Shown: positions 45,201 through 59,302, counted from the first letter of the stretch. The stretch is 64,000 bases of DNA from Gonatopus flavifemur (GCA_018340375.1 JAFFJZ010000007.1:7688001-7752000), one strand, 5' to 3'. Made by a program: numbers and translations. The notes: generated from the letters alone by a model not told the origin.

Positions 45201-48200
45201 TGCATAGTAATGGGGATCCTCTCCATTCCAAACAATGATTGATCAAATCTCTGTTTGATGGTAACTCTTGTGAATGCTAGCGATAAAACCGACCTCTACA
45301 AAACACCGTAAAAAATTGAAAAGTGTTTGAAAAGTAGATCAAATCACAAGAAATAAAATGAAACCCAGATAATACACAAGAATTAATGAATGATCATTGT
45401 CTGTTATGTGGATAATTGCTTTGGATAGTTGAAAAGTAATATTATCAATGTTTTGTTGTTACATTTCCAATAACATATCAGCCTCAACAATTTATAAGAG
45501 CTTTCCAACGATCGGTGTCTGGAACGTAATTAATACTTTTCAAGTTTAACAAATTCAACCCATCAAACAACGTTACTTCACGGCTTTTCATAAATGAATT
45601 TTTCTTTTTTTTTTTTCAGGGGTCGTGCTTTTCTTTATCAAGACGGTGATGCTAACATAAAACCTTCTTTGAGTAAAAGTACTGCAAGGGACGATAATTA
45701 TCGTAAAGCCTTAGAAGAGGCCAACAAAATCTATCAAGATTTGAAAACTGAAAGAGCTCTTGCTAAAAATCATGAATCCAAAGTACTAAAACCACCACCG
45801 TATGTGAAAATAAAGGTAAGGAGAGAAAACATCAGCATCCATTTTACATCATTCCACGAGAACTTCGCATAATTCAACTATACTTATCCATACCTTATCG
45901 AATTTGAATCATCACTTTTCATGGCCTCAATATAGAGACAATCCGAGTAAAAAAAGGAGCACGGGATTGGCTTTAAAAAAAGTGTGAAATAGGTTGTAAA
46001 AAGTATTTTGGAAGTATACATGCGAGTATTGCATTTTGGACTATCTCAGATTTGTTTGATTGGAGCAGAATTCATGGAGGGGAGGAGTTTTTGCAACGCA
46101 TATTTTACACAAATACGGAGATAACGGTGCATAGTAGAAATTTCACCCACATTTTCGAGAAGTTCACGAGAAAAATAAATTTTTCGAATCAAAACTGGCA
46201 ACAAATTGTCATAACTTTTTACAAAAAATGTTTATCAATAACTTAAGCATCTGAAAGATTTAATGCACCGAGAGAAAAAGTAAGCTTTATACGTGCGTCA
46301 AACGCAATGAGCCCATGTCTTCTTCTAAGCATGTTGCCATGCGTTAAAAGCACGTTATAACAACAGCGTTAGAAGCGTGAAAGGCTCCCTTACGTTTAGA
46401 GTTTGCCTTTGCTCTCGGCTTGAAATGCTATTTGATCGATTTCTAGGATGAATAAAGCTTGGAAAGTGTTGAATCAAAAATTCAACATTTGTTGTGTTGT
46501 TTTTCTCCACCTAACGATCTGAGTTATCAACACTCTCATTCTCTCAATCAAGACCATTAGTACAGTTGGAAAGCGAACGTTGATCCGTCCGTGATAGTAT
46601 AAACATTACAAAAGTTGAAAAAAAAAAAAAAACAGAAAAATGTTTTTTCCTTTCATTCTCGACGTATCTGATTCCAAAAAGAACATGTTAATAAATCTAT
46701 ACAATCGTTTCGCAGATCAATAGACCCGTGGGTAACGTAAAACCAGCGGAAGTAGAAAGTATCGTGGCATGCGATTGCGAGGAAAAAGAGGACAACCCGT
46801 GTGCACCAGGTTCAGACTGTTTAAATCGTATACTATTAGTCGAATGTAGTCCTGGAATATGTCCAGCTGGTGCCAAATGCAGCAATCAAGCATTCGTGAG
46901 AAGACAATATCCAGAAATGGAACCGTTTCACACAGAGGGTCGGGGTTGGGGTCTTAAAACTTTGGAACCCCTAAAATCGGGTCAATTCGTCATCGAATAC
47001 GTGGGCGAAGTCATCGACGAGGCTGAATACAAACGTAGGTTGGATAGGAAAAAGGAACTGAAGAATGAAAATTTCTATTTCTTAACTATAGACAATAACA
47101 GAATGATCGACGCCGAACCAAAGGGTAATCTGTCTCGATTCATGAGTAAGTTCGAACTTCATAATTAATAATAATAATTACTGTGATTACGATATCAACA
47201 CTACTCCATCCCATGATTCATTTTTCAGATCATTCTTGCTCACCGAATTGTGAAACCCAAAAATGGACTGTCAACGGAGACACGCGGATCGGTCTGTTCG
47301 CGTTACGAGATATCGAGGCAGGAGAAGAATTAACGTTTAATTATAATTTAGCTTGCGACGGTGAGACTCGTAAACCGTGTCTCTGTGGTGCATCGAATTG
47401 TAGCGGGTTCATTGGCTTGAAAGTTCAAAAATTACAATTGAGTGCAATACAGCAAAAGAAAATTGAAAAGGCTGAGAAAGTGAAAAAACATAGAAGGTAT
47501 TTATCGAGAAATTATAATTTATCGAGAAAATAAATCTGAATGCATGGATTTTGTTTTAGAGTGAAAAAGCGAGAAGCAGGGTGTTGGCATTGCGGGAAAG
47601 ATATTCTCAACGATGACGAATCGTTGATATGCTCTCAGAAAACATGCAACAAGAAATATCATAAAACATGTGCAAACGTCGAGGATTCTGATTCGAAATT
47701 CAGTTGCGCTTGGCATCACTGTACCAAATGTGGGCGTAGAACTTCGGCACATTGTTCGTTTTGTAGCAAAGCTTATTGTCAAGGTAATTTCAAAGAAAGA
47801 AAAAATAATTCAAGTATCAATGGATGGAAATTCAAAAGATTGTAATAATTTAAAAAAAAAAATACAGGTCATCTGGAGGGTAACTTATTCGAGCACGGTG
47901 AAAAGAGTGGATATGTTTGTAAAGTACACGAGAACGTGGAGACGAATAAATCATCGGGCGAAGATGAAAAAGAATATTCCGACAACGATGTTGATCAGAA
48001 CGAAACGAATTCTTCCTCGGTTTGTAACAGTCCCGTTCAAATGGAGAAAGCGAAATCTCAAGAATCGTCACCCAGAGTTTCTATCGTGGAGGTAAGATGA
48101 AAACGAAAGTATCACCAAAAACGATCATCAAGAAGGGTTTTACTTTCTCGGTAGAAGTGTCTTCTTTTTATGTTATTTTACATACATTATATATATATTT

Positions 48201-49102
48201 TTTTGTAATTGTACAAAGTCATTTAGAAAATTTGTTACGTTGGTGGTGGCTAAGGCATGTCACAACTACTGAAAAACAACGGCAGTTGGTATCAAGATCC
48301 TTCGATTAGAAATATTGAAGATAATTGAATGACAAATTAGGGAATGTGTAAAACGCATATATAACATTTTATTATATCAAGGAATTTTGTATAAAAAGAA
48401 AATCTTTCCACGTAGCGTGTATTATAAGTACCATCACGACATGGTATTTTTTACAACATAGATTTATTTAATTTTTCATTGCACTTTTCATTGTGCAATT
48501 ATTCTAATCTCATCAACACGAAATACTACCAATTGTAACTGGGATGTTTTCGAAAAAAAAAATATCAAATGACAAGAGTAATTCTTTTTCAAATTTGTTT
48601 TAGTTTCTCTTCTTTTTTTTTTCTTTTTTTCTTCATTTTCATTTGTTCTTCCAATTAATTATTTCATCATCACTTCCACCGTGTCCTCTCCTTCAGAATC
48701 CGTGGTATTGCGCATGGTATAGTGGGACAAAACAACCTGAATTCTGTTTCTTTTATTGCCCGAGTGTAAGTGTCGTTACTAAGTTAATTAATCGATATAT
48801 AAACGTAAACTTTGACTAATCACATAGAGTAACGTTAGTGTGCGAACAAGGGTAACGTCTGAGAACAAAAGAATGTTCCTAAGTCTATCAAATGTACATC
48901 ATAGGTAAATCCTTTGAGCAGTGAAGAGTGGGAAGATTCTCATGGAGAGGACGAAGAGAGGGTATTACGGGACAATGAGGATTCAAAATCTTCAAAGAGC
49001 CTAGAAAGCGATCATCTATTGTCTATTGCAGAAGATCATTTAATAGACTTGAATAATCTCACCTCTAGTCAATTAGAAGCCATAATTGGTGTTTACCGAT
49101 AA
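39220..49102 (+). CDS. Mes-4: NSD-family H3K36 methyltransferase (Mes-4 orthologue)
   Basis: Exons 39220-39402, 39705-40020, 40174-40724, 40826-41573, 41649-41815, 41886-42204, 42278-42500, 45620-45815, 46716-47145, 47229-47496, 47560-47783, 47868-48091, 48697-48765 and 48905-49102 keep one frame and give about 1371 residues. Domains in order: PWWP1 (SFPYWP), an HMG-like helical region ([20 protein letters not shown]), a PHD cluster ([20 protein letters not shown] onward), PWWP2 (NYRWWPSRI), AWS (Cys-rich, from [13 protein letters not shown]), SET ([42 protein letters not shown]), post-SET ([13 protein letters not shown]), then PHD5 and its C5HCH partner. Catalytic SET motifs are intact. NSD enzymes make H3K36me1/2 on active chromatin. 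The first exon is the least certain: translation could instead start at ATG 39720. The donor after exon 4 could also be six bases earlier (41567). Confidence 0.93.
43086..43284. mobile_element. GGATA(C/T)TAGCGGCGTGG MITE in NSD intron
   Basis: GGATATTAGCGGCGTGGCAG pairs with CTACCACGCCGCTAGTATCC, and AATGTTTCTTTCAAAT with ATTTGAAAGAAACATT. Same family as the TTAA element at 26841-26996 (shared GCGGCGTGGCAGCAGCCGAA). Confidence 0.85.
43291..43420. repeat. Hairpin related to the TTAA element at 27581
   Basis: GGAGATACTAGCACCGGAAC pairs with GTCCCGGCACTAGTGTCTCC. Ends and GCCAAAT motif resemble 27581-27688. Follows the previous MITE at once, as its relatives do in the intergenic block. Confidence 0.75.
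43434..43526. repeat. Short hairpin with AACATCTAAAACTT stem
   Basis: AACATCTAAAACTT pairs with AAGTTTTAGATGTT; outer CCCAAT and ATTGGG-type ends. Confidence 0.7.
43598..44050 (-). CDS. Intronless F-box protein nested antisense in an NSD intron
   Basis: Single-exon ORF of 150 codons on the strand opposite NSD, wholly within its 42501-45619 intron. An F-box lies near residues 18-60 ([40 protein letters not shown]), the Skp1-binding module of SCF ubiquitin ligases. The remaining 90 residues are basic with no recognisable substrate-binding repeats, so the substrate is unknown. Sequence around it is richer in G/C than the intron, and a TATA box stands 53 bp upstream of the ATG, both supporting a real gene. 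Lack of introns and position suggest origin by retroposition; no poly-A trace was noted. Confidence 0.75.
   Translation of the reverse strand: MEIFKSLLRYFGCYAPDKVDLITDLPAEVSQLILRNLDPESLLRAAQVSRKWTRVCQSDPVLRGRASRHLREKNQEVLERYKHVFAPRVKKPDQVRTKPLPVHASIPISRPKYEIHMAQVFGDYEAHRALPRVPSKFKTFRSKVGHKLRI
44103..44111 (-). promoter_or_regulatory. TATA box of the nested F-box gene
   Basis: TATATAAAG on the minus strand, 53 bp upstream of the ATG at 44050. This would give a very short 5' UTR (about 20-30 nt). Confidence 0.6.
44312..44550. mobile_element. CACGGAG-terminus MITE in NSD intron
   Basis: Ends CACGGAGGAAAATTATG and CATAACTTTTCTCCGTG, flanked by TA. Stem through TTTGTACTAAAGTAGTGCTA and its near complement. 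Same terminal family as the elements in the MBD-R2 intron. Confidence 0.85.
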
Positions 49103-52100
49103 ATGCTTCCCCGGATCGAAACAACATAATGAAATATCATGAACGGATACACGCTGCCTTATAACAATTCACTCGAGGATTCTCGGGTTGTTGTTTCTTT
49201 TTTATTCTCTTTCTCTTCCCTGTTTTCTTCTCGAAACTGAAAATTGAATTCTCGTAATATAATCTTTAATATACAATATATTAAAATCACAATATTTATT
49301 ATACATTCGTTTACATGCTGTGCAGTAGTAGATTATACAAAGTAGTCGTAGTGTTTAGACTTTAAAATAATATGACTGTCAGGATTTGATAAAAACTAAG
49401 AGAATAGATTTAACTTGTATAACATTCGTTATGTAATTTCTCAATGCGAACAAGAAAATTCGTCTTTCATTTATCGAATCTTACAATTGAAATACTTGAT
49501 ATATGACTTTAATATCCTTTTAATACTGCCAGATCAATTTTATTCAGATTCCATGATACTTATCGTTCGACAGATTCAATTTTGAATTATGGAATAATAC
49601 TGTAAATATCTTTTATAGACCAGATAATTTTTTACCCAGATTTGTAAATGATTTTATCATTGTCAACTACAAACGCGTGAAAGTTTGTTGGAAATATTTT
49701 AATCTTCAATGAGAGATCGAATCTCAAAATAAATATTTTGTTGTTGTGGGTAAACGTTGACCAACTTTTTTGTCAATGTTTTTATCTGATTCTGAGAACA
49801 AGACAAAAAGAAAACCATTGTGTATTATCAATCAATCACAAAAGATTCGACTGGAAAATCATTACATTGTATATATTTTTTACTTGATGTAATTTTTAAC
49901 AATATCCTGTGGATAACTATTATCTCTGTGAAGAAACTTTTCAAGTGCTTATTTATAAATATGTAATAAATAAAAAATAATGCAATTTAAACAGAGATGA
50001 ATTATATACAAAAGATAATTAATGTTGGAATAGGAGCGGTACAGGAGTAGAATAATAAACTTCAATCATTTTGTTCACATACAAAACTCGCAGATTCCAA
50101 CACTCACTCGCACAAGTTTTTCAACAAAAATTCTACATAAAATAAGTGGAAAAAGGAACATTCTCGTACAAGATAAATCAGAATAGATACTTGTCAAGGG
50201 AGGAAAAGGTATTGTTAACGTTATCGGATGTTGTTTGACAACGTTAACAGCTCTTGTATCTTAAGTGTATCAACTTTGATGACTTTGATAAAAAAAATGA
50301 GTACATACGAATGCATCAGTTCAGTTAATCATCGTGGATGCATAGTTATTCATTTCTTATCAAAATAAAGGAGATAAGATATTCAATTCTGTATAGATTA
50401 TGTACAATTTATTAGGTATGCGTGTATATCTCGATACCCCCTTACATAAAAGGTGATGATAAGCAGTATATAATTCAAAATAGTTACTCGATTAGCACAT
50501 TATTTTCACGAGTAAATATAGTCGTTTTTCTGTGAAGAATGTTGTGTATTCAAATATCAAAAGAGTAAGTAGAAATTTCATAGATAGTTGTTTGAATGAA
50601 TTATTTTCAATTTGGTAATCCACTGAACACAAAATTTCATTTCAGTTCTAAGTCATTGTGATGTTGTAGTAAGACTTTGCGGTTAATAATTCATGAAAAG
50701 AACTGACATTTTCGAGAATTTCATGATTCATCCTTTCCAGCATACAAATTCCAATGATTTTTTTATCCAAACGAAGGAATTGAAACTTGAAAACGGAGGC
50801 AAAAATATGAAAGAATTGATGGAATACGTTAGAAAGATTACAAAAGTTACAAGGAGTGTTTATTTCTTAATGAGAACTTTGATACAGCCTCGATAAAAGT
50901 TTTAATAAATTTCATCTGGTAACAACAAGCAGAATGGCCACCTTTTAGAAAAATTGAAGAAGAAATCAGGGGGTTTTTATGAATTATGGAAAATGAGTGT
51001 GGAGTTTTCGTCTCCCATGAGAAGAACGTACTATTTTCTTCAAATATCGTAAATTTCCACACTAGTGGGAGAAGTAAGAATTTCTCTCGGTCGTGGAATC
51101 GATTATCTCAGGTGCCCAAAGTCGCATTTTCCCTGCGTGTATTGAAGAAACGTAATCTAGTCGAATTTTCATTTGTAAAATTGGAAAACTGAGCAACGAA
51201 AACCTTTATCTATCATCAATAATCAACATCTATTTCTCATGATGTTGAAAGATTCAATACCAGCACTCTTTACATGCTTTTTAAAACTGTGTATTCATCC
51301 CTGAAAACTATGATTGAATGCTGTTGATTCTTTTTTTACTGCAAAAAAAACTTTTTCATCACACTCGCGCAGAAAGTGCCACTAGAGCGGAAAGGAAGTG
51401 CGTTTTCCCTCCCTAGGGAGAGAAAGAAGAATTTTTATTTCTCGATTTCAAGGAGGACAGAAAGATGGTTAGGTTGTTGATCATCTATTTGTGATACAAG
51501 ACCATGCATCATATTATAATACAAATTAGAGAGAGAATATAGTTCAATTTAATATTCTGTTTCTTACGTTTTCTTACGTGAATTGTATGAATTTTCCATC
51601 AAGTCTCCTGACAAATATCGATTGAATATTTATGAAACCTCCAATGATTAATAAATGTCCACTCTTTGAATCATTCACTTGAATAAATATTCAAGCTCTT
51701 CCCATGAATGATTAATTCGAATAATTAATTTCGATTTTGCCACGCATTTGAGGGATCCACCACCTTCGTCTCTTCAGTCTCATTCGTAGAAAGTAGATAA
51801 AAAACATTGCTATCGATACTCGGAAGAGAGACAACAGAAGATGATATATCACTCCAAATGAATTAACAAAAATTGTTCTCAGATACATTTTCCTAGATCC
51901 TAGTTCTTTCTTTAGATCTTTGAAAAATTGAATTATGATATTATTCCGATAAATGGTCCCTGTTTTGAGAGTTGAAATTTGGAACCAAATTTGAACTCGT
52001 GTTCTTCTGTTTTTTGTTTTTAATTGATCTTGTGGATTGATGCAAATCACACGTTATTTTTCACAGTTACATAATTAACAGAGGTCCCACACTTTCGAAT

Positions 52101-54857
52101 CAATGAAATTACTCCAAAGAGTATTCGGGAGGGAGGGTACTGAATAGTTTGGATAGTTGATGAATTTTTCAATACAAGGGGAACTCTGTTTTCGTGAAAA
52201 GACATCATACATCATACGTTTCTAAATTTACTGCTATTTCTTCAACTAAATTCTGTGCGTTGTTTTAAAGTTTCAAAACGAGAATTTCTTGTGATGCACC
52301 AGTTATACGTGACACATAAAAAATTTACTTCCACTAGCATTAAAGTGATGATTGCACAAAACACACGCGAAAAGTGAGGACAGTTAGCGATAAGATTTAT
52401 ATCTTATGATTTAAGTAATAGCTTCGCAAAAGCTACAAATTACAATACTAAAAATATCAAACGAATAATTTTCAAAATACGTGTTCTAGAAATGCGCGAG
52501 TACACGAAATTGAGAGAATTAACATCTATCGTGACAAAATATAACATTTATTTATTGCATTACTATTCGAACAGTGCTCGCTCTGCTCACATTTTTGTAC
52601 TCTACTTTTCGTAAAATACACAATGTCTGTCTTTCGATACTCGAGCATTCCCAATACATTCGATAAAAGAATTACTCCAATAACTGTCACGCCGTAATCA
52701 CCTAAAACGCCCTTCGTTTTTCATCCTTCGTCAATTCGATCGCAAAGCGCACGTACGACGTAACACCTCTTGAAATATTTTTTAATAAAATTCTGTACGT
52801 TACTTTTAATTTTGAAATTGCCATTAAAATTACTTAGATTGTAATAGGAATATGAGAGAAGAAGTATAGTTAAACTTCGACTTGAACAGAAATTATATTA
52901 GGTTTTACAGAGAAAGAGAAAAAAGATTTATTGAAGGATGAGAAAACTATGAAACATTAAAAATAATAAATAAATGCGTTACCAGACTAGTTAGGAATAA
53001 GATTCACTTTCAAATTCTAATTACCTGCAATAAATCTTTATAACGATATTAAAATAGTTGCGACAGCAAGGAGGAAGGACTCGAGCACAGTGTTGGAATA
53101 AAAATCTTCATCCTCGACGAAGCACAATTACATTCTTTTACATTCAAATCAAATGAATTCCATTCCAACACTGTACCCTGTGTATTATTGTCGAATAAAA
53201 TTCCATGAAGAAGACAGAATAAAATACCTTTGGCACGATACAAAATACAATATTTAAATATTCACTAAAAGTTATGCATTCAAAAAAATAATCACCAACG
53301 TTCATGCTATGTGAGAAAAATTGAAATTTGCTAACAAGTACCAAATAGTATAGATAAATAAAAAGAAAAGGTTACTAAAATGTGATTTTCATATATATTA
53401 TATATCATGAATTGTTGCTGTTAAGTTGACGGAAGAGTTAGAAATAATTGAGTTCCAGAGCGAACAAGATTCACTTTCTTCTACAAGTTCCTCTGCGTTT
53501 TCATTTCTCCTTCTTCTTCTTCTCCCGGATGTCTAAGATGAACCATATCAGTATGGAAGTCAACGTCTGAGAGGAAAAGATACAGAAGAAGTATTTTATA
53601 CAATCTCACGGTGTTAATAAATGTTAAACTTTCATTAAATCTCAAAATTTCAGTAACGTACAAAACTTTAATTTTTATTAATAAAGCATCACAACTGAGT
53701 TTTGCCATTCAAATAAAATGCTAATAAATTGTAAATAAATAATATTGTTAATTCCTCTAAGTACAATGGAATCACTAGATTCGAATTCATCGTGTTTCAA
53801 AACATGTTTGTTCCAATGATCGATTGAATTCATCCAAACTCTTGTATAGTGATTTTCAATTCCAATTCGTCACTCTTCTCTTCTCATAAATGAACTAAAT
53901 CCGTTTATAAACGTCAAGAACGACGCTCAAGACGTTGAAAAAATATAATCTAAATATAGTTGTAACTCTCAATTCAACCTCAACCGAATTCGATTAATTT
54001 TTTTAATATCAGAAAATTTTTAGTTTATCACGAAGCTGTAATCAATTGGTGCATGCAATGTAAAAATTATTTACAAAAAAAGAATTGTATTCATAAATGG
54101 ATTTATTCAGTCGTTTGAATAAATACATTTCTGGATACGAGTGATGAGATTTTATGAGAATACATATGAAATATATGGACTTGAAAAACCTTAAACTTAA
54201 GGCAAGTTTCAACATTGAGCAATTTAAATCGACACATTTTCAAAATCTCATAAAATCTCTTCGTTTTTTTGTTTGGAATGTGTCATAAAATTCCTGCAAA
54301 GAAATCAAATATCAAATTGAAATCCGTATCTTTTCCATACATGCAATTGATCACATGACCCACATTCGACGATATATTCTCATGTAAATATACAATTATT
54401 TACAAAATCTCCTTCCGTTACGTCTCTATCGAGAATACTTTGTTTTTGTTTTTGTAATATCATATTTCCTCCTCACATCGAATGTGAAGATCATTCATCA
54501 TTCAGAAATTATTCTTCATTTCAAAACGAGTTGATTGATTTTGTGGCAAAGAAGAAAAAAAAAACAAATCACAAAAGTTCAACTCGTTTGAAATTTCTCT
54601 TTAGAATAAAATATCTTAAAAATAAATATTTCCAATCTCGTAATACAATATCAAACAATTCTTCACCAGTATCTTCTTCCTCTTTCAAAGGAATTTGAAT
54701 TAAATTATGAGAAAAAGATTTAATATGTAAAGGACATTCCAACTGTTCCAAAATTATTTTTGTTCAAAAGTGTATATAGAAACAAAAACGTTTAGTCTAA
54801 TAAGATTCAATGATTTTAGATTGATGATTACAGATCCCTCTTCAATGCCCATAGATA
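49103..54857. other. Convergent interval between NSD and Tmem63; no gene seen
   Basis: 5.7 kb of A/T-rich DNA. AATAAA at 49965-49970 is a candidate NSD poly-A signal, implying a 3' UTR of about 0.86 kb. Short ORFs (for example 50693-50896, 51712-52050, 53481-53708) lack domains. No large fold-backs were noticed, in contrast to the other intervals. Confidence 0.6.
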
Positions 54858-57800
54858 TTAAACTCTTTCTCCTTTACCGTAATTTTGATACAGAGCTGTG
54901 TTTTCCGGTATCGAAGAACTTGTGGTACTTTTCGGACTCGACACGTTCGCGTCGGAAGTTGAATTGGTTGATATAGTTTCCTCCATCGGAGTTTGCTGCC
55001 TTCGTAAAACTGGGGGAACGAAGTTCTGACCAGTCGATAAATCTCTTTTGTATATTTGTGTCTGAAAGAAAGAATAATTCAAAAGTCAATTTCATGAGGA
55101 TGATTTCTCATTCGTAGAATGTAGATTAGAAAAAGAAAGGTAAGATTCGCTTTGAGTTTTCATAATTTCAATTTACTTTGGGTTTATTTGCAGGCAAAGC
55201 GGCTCCTGTGACGAGCCCCAAAATACTGGCAGCTAAACCACTGAGTTGAACAGCAGCCAACGGAGACAGTCCTCTCCTAACTAAGCCTAATGTCATAAGC
55301 GCGAATTGAGCCAACACTGGAGCTACACCTGCCGCTCCCACAGCCGCTCCAACTAACTGTCCTCCACCCACACTCGGCCCATACGCAAAACATAAGTTAT
55401 GTCTATCAATCTGTTGAACAAAAAACCAACATTAGAGTGAATTGTGCAAAAAAATTCAACAATCCATCAACAATTTGTTCAATATTTCGAATATATGATT
55501 CGATGTGTTTTCAAATAGTAGTCATTTTTCGCTTACCAAATGCTTGACCAGAAGATATAATAATCCAAAAGGTGTGATTAAAGGGCACGCTACGCTGTAC
55601 ACGGTAGTCATTGTGAATACCAATAACAACCAAGCGTAATGAGCACCCAAAGGAAACTCCCAAAACACTGCTTTTCTCACGTACATGCTCTCCGCTTTGC
55701 TGCGAGCTATGCAAAGCCTGAACGTATATAACGCGAGCTCGGGAAATCTAACGAGCTCCAATGCACTTCCAAGTAAGGCCGCGGTAATTATATAATTCAC
55801 AAATAAGGCGCCCTACATGAAAATAACAATTGTTAGTTTGAAAAATCAATGTTCCAAATGAATCGATTGCTACATACCTGATCAGGTAGAAACACGCATT
55901 GCCATCCGCCAGTCGAATTGTCCGCTGAATCCAACGTCCAACTGAAGAACGCCATCGCACTGGTGAGTCCTAAACTCGGCAATATGAGTACCATGAGTAA
56001 CAGAAATATCAAAGTTTTCTTCATGACAGTACGATTCAAGCTACTCCTAGTCCAATGTCGAACCAGAGATTCACTTTTTGCTACGAGTACAGGCATCAAA
56101 GCGGCAGCGCTCACTAAAACTAAAGTCGGTAAAAAAGAAGATAAAAGAGGATTGAGATTCATGATCTCTCCAGTAATTGGTAATCTAGTCACAGCTGTTA
56201 GGATCGTCTGAAATGATAAATCAATGTTCGAGATTAGAATGCTATCATATGAAAAAATTGAATAAGAAGTATGTACTTACAGCAGGGGTTGTGAGAAAGA
56301 ACACCGCAATGCCCAAAGCTACGTTTATCATTATTGCATTCAAGTACCAACATGGTCTGGGTATACTTAAATTTTCCCAAAATATATCTGAGGGTGCTGG
56401 GGCGTAATCTACGATCCATTTTATGGTAGGAGAAGACCGTAATTGCCTTCTCAAGGATTTTGCTGCTCCAGGAGTGCCTTTAATATTGAAAAAAGAAAAA
56501 AAAAGTACTTGAGCGGAATGCATAAAAGAATAGAAAGTACAGGTCTAACGTCTTACCTAGAGTTACAAAAGCTACGCCAATAGGTTTACTGAGAGTTACT
56601 TTCTTCTCCTCCTCAACCAAAGCTGTCAATCTAATTTCTTCATTCGTATAAACCTCTAAGGCATCTACCTGCGTAACGAGGAATGAAAAGTGAGAATAGA
56701 ATAGGATGTTATTGAATCTTCAAATAATACTCACGCTTTTGCAACAACACCCCAAAGCTTGACCACAAGGATAAGGATGCATTTTTAACGGTTCTTTATT
56801 CTTAGCATAATTTTCACAATACAAACGTGCCTGTTGGGCACAATCTCTTTCCGCGTCTAGTATTGAAAGCCGTTGAATATCGTAAGCTAATGTAATATCC
56901 TCTACGGTTAATGTAGCGAATGCCTCTCTGCAATTGAATCGCGAAATATAAAAACACATATATTTGGATTTCGATGTTCATATACTCACTTGAAGTATTC
57001 CATCAGAGTGTCTACGTTACACTGATGCTTTGGTATTTCTGAAATTAATAACGTTCTAGCTGCGAGTTCACCACCAGGTCTGACTTCCCTCACCTATTAA
57101 AGGGTATTGTAAGTATTTACTCAGCTCGTCAAGTATGAATGCGTAGAATGAAAATTACCTTTTTCAAAAATTTTCTCATAATGTATGCCCCGATGGGCAA
57201 ATAGGATAAAAGTATAATAGTATGAACCCAGATCCAAGAGGACAAGGGGTCTAAATTCGATAACGTTGTGTGAGCAAATTTTGCACTTTCCGGTTGCATG
57301 CTCCCGCTCAAGTTAATGGGCAATGCTATGCATAGAGATACAACAACCATCAGACCCGTCAAGATTATTAAATAACGTTCAAAAGATATGTACAATAGGC
57401 CATCGGGTCCTGCACGTTTGAATAATTCTGCATCTCTGGAACATGGAAGGTAAGTGATAATTCGTCTAGTATAAGGTTGATATATCGATACATACTATTT
57501 ATACTTACTTTATTTTGAATGCAGTTGTAATCCATGATAAAAATCCTCTATCTACTTGCGAGAGTTGAGAACTGAGAGGTACTTCAACGCAAACTGCACC
57601 TGAACTTTCTCTATCGTCATTGTTGCCATAGAATATTTCCATCCATCTATTATCTGTTTTGTGTAACAACGCCAAACGTCCATAATCCCATGCTTTCTTA
57701 CGTAGTAAGCCAAATAAAATTACTAAAACCTGTAAAAGAATATTCAGGAATGTTTTATAATTCTACTAACAAGATCGAAGGATGAATATCATAAACGAGC

Positions 57801-58808
57801 AAACAAATTTAAAATCCTCAAAACAACATTGTATTCATATATTTAGAACTGAGCATGCTATAACTTTTGATACTGATTCTTCATTTATAGCTTCGTACGA
57901 CAAATGAATCACCAAGATATTTGTTATGTTTCTGTCCATTTTGATATCACAACAAATGACTCATTGTGTCTAGTTTGAAAAATCAAAGATTGAAATGTTG
58001 TATTATAACTACACATATACATTTATGGAACACAAATTCAATTATTGAATTACTTTTTCCTAATCTAAAAATGAATGTTCTCAGATAAATAATCTATACA
58101 ACTACAAACACTCATATCAGTGAACACTGTCAAATATTAATTACAAGATTTTATAGTTTAAGGTGTGGTAAATGGGTTGGGATTTTACGACACCGCTATA
58201 AGATTGATGAATTCAAAGCTAACAGAGCTGTATGTTCTTCGAAATCAAGTTCAATAGCCTGTATGGATACTCAACTGTGCTTACTTCGAAAGATAGTTTT
58301 TGAAAATCAGACTGTGGGAATTCGGATATTAAAAACATGATTATCAATCCATTGAGATTATAAAAGCAGCTTACCGTAAATCCTATGACATTTAATAATA
58401 AATTATCAGGTATTCCAGAATAAATGTCAGTTATGAGCGTACGATTTGATCTCAAAGTTGCAGGACATCGATCCGAAGAGAAGCTAAATGAACTGAAACT
58501 GAAAAACAATATGAATCGGAAATGTTATATTTGTTATAAACAAAGAAATAAGCATCAACTTAGATAGGTGGGAGGTTAGAAATTGTGTACCGTGAGTGAT
58601 GGAAATTTGTAAAAAAAAAAAAAAAACCACCAAATTGAGGTTGTAATTGACAATCGTTATAAATAGATATGAAGAATTGATGAAATGAGATCAAATTCAT
58701 TAAAATTCGTGTATAAAAATAATTATTACGCATAAAAATTGATCGGTGATTCAAACTCAATGAAAATATTTTTCATTTTGTTACTTACTTTGGATAGTTA
58801 TGATCCAT
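54858..58808 (-). CDS. Tmem63: Tmem63 (OSCA/TMEM63 mechanosensitive cation channel)
   Basis: Twelve exons on the minus strand: 58808-58789, 58498-58375, 57729-57509, 57435-57159, 57093-56990, 56927-56735, 56668-56557, 56477-56281, 56207-55878, 55812-55537, 55410-55177 and 55061-54858. They keep one frame and encode 763 residues, close to the family length of about 800. The N-terminal extracellular part has [20 protein letters not shown]; a cytosolic RRM-like loop follows ([20 protein letters not shown] onward, with a Cys-rich patch [10 protein letters not shown]). The channel core contains [34 protein letters not shown] and a run of membrane helices ([38 protein letters not shown]). The family forms stretch- or osmotically gated cation channels. 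The 7-codon first exon (MDHNYP) and a choice of two acceptors six bases apart (58498 or 58492) are the uncertain points. Confidence 0.93.
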
Positions 58809-59171
58809 ATTCGAGACAGTTTTTTACATTAATATTTGATACAAAAAAGTAACAAGGGCCATAATGTGCCTCGTTAGTTTGACATTATGTGAGACAATAT
58901 GATCAAATATGATAATGAAAGTGCGATGTCTTATGTAGTTCCGTATATATGTGGTGTGATGTGTATGTCAAGTGAAAATATACCAGGTGATCTGGAATGA
59001 TTACATTTATTTTGACAGATGGTATTTTTGAGTCGAGTTTTCATGGTTTGCTATTCCCATACCTGTTATAAACTCGTTGTGATTGGCTATCGAGCCGAGC
59101 AAAAAGAAGAGCTGGCAACGTGTGAGAAGCTCTTGCGTGCGCATCAATCTCAGTGGGAGGCATTGGAGCTT

Positions 59172-59279
59172 GGAGCTTTCCGAAGTGTTTGACCCGAGGC
59201 GTCTGGGGCGTGAACTACGGATTCCTATTGGTTCATTCCACGCCCCTGATGCCCCGGGTCACACATTTCGGAGAGCTCC
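59172..59279. repeat. GGAGCTTTCCGAAGTG hairpin
   Basis: GGAGCTTTCCGAAGTGTTTG pairs with a right arm ending CACATTTCGGAGAGCTCC; GACCCGAGGCGTCTGGGGCG pairs with CGCCCCTGATGCCCCGGGTC. G/C-rich compared with its surroundings. Confidence 0.8.
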
Positions 59280-59302
59280 AGTGGGTGCTTCCGATCGTCT
59301 TA

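Noticed and set aside
51712..52050. Minus-strand ORF of 112 codons containing RRTRVQIWFQ, which resembles homeodomain helix 3
   Set aside because: Only this short run matches; the other homeodomain positions are absent and the rest reads as A/T-biased noise. No plausible exons flank it.
53087..53170. CAGTGTTGGAAT and ATTCCAACACTG as possible hAT ends
   Set aside because: The flanks (CTCGAGCA and TACCCTGT) do not form a target duplication, and the interior is not paired.
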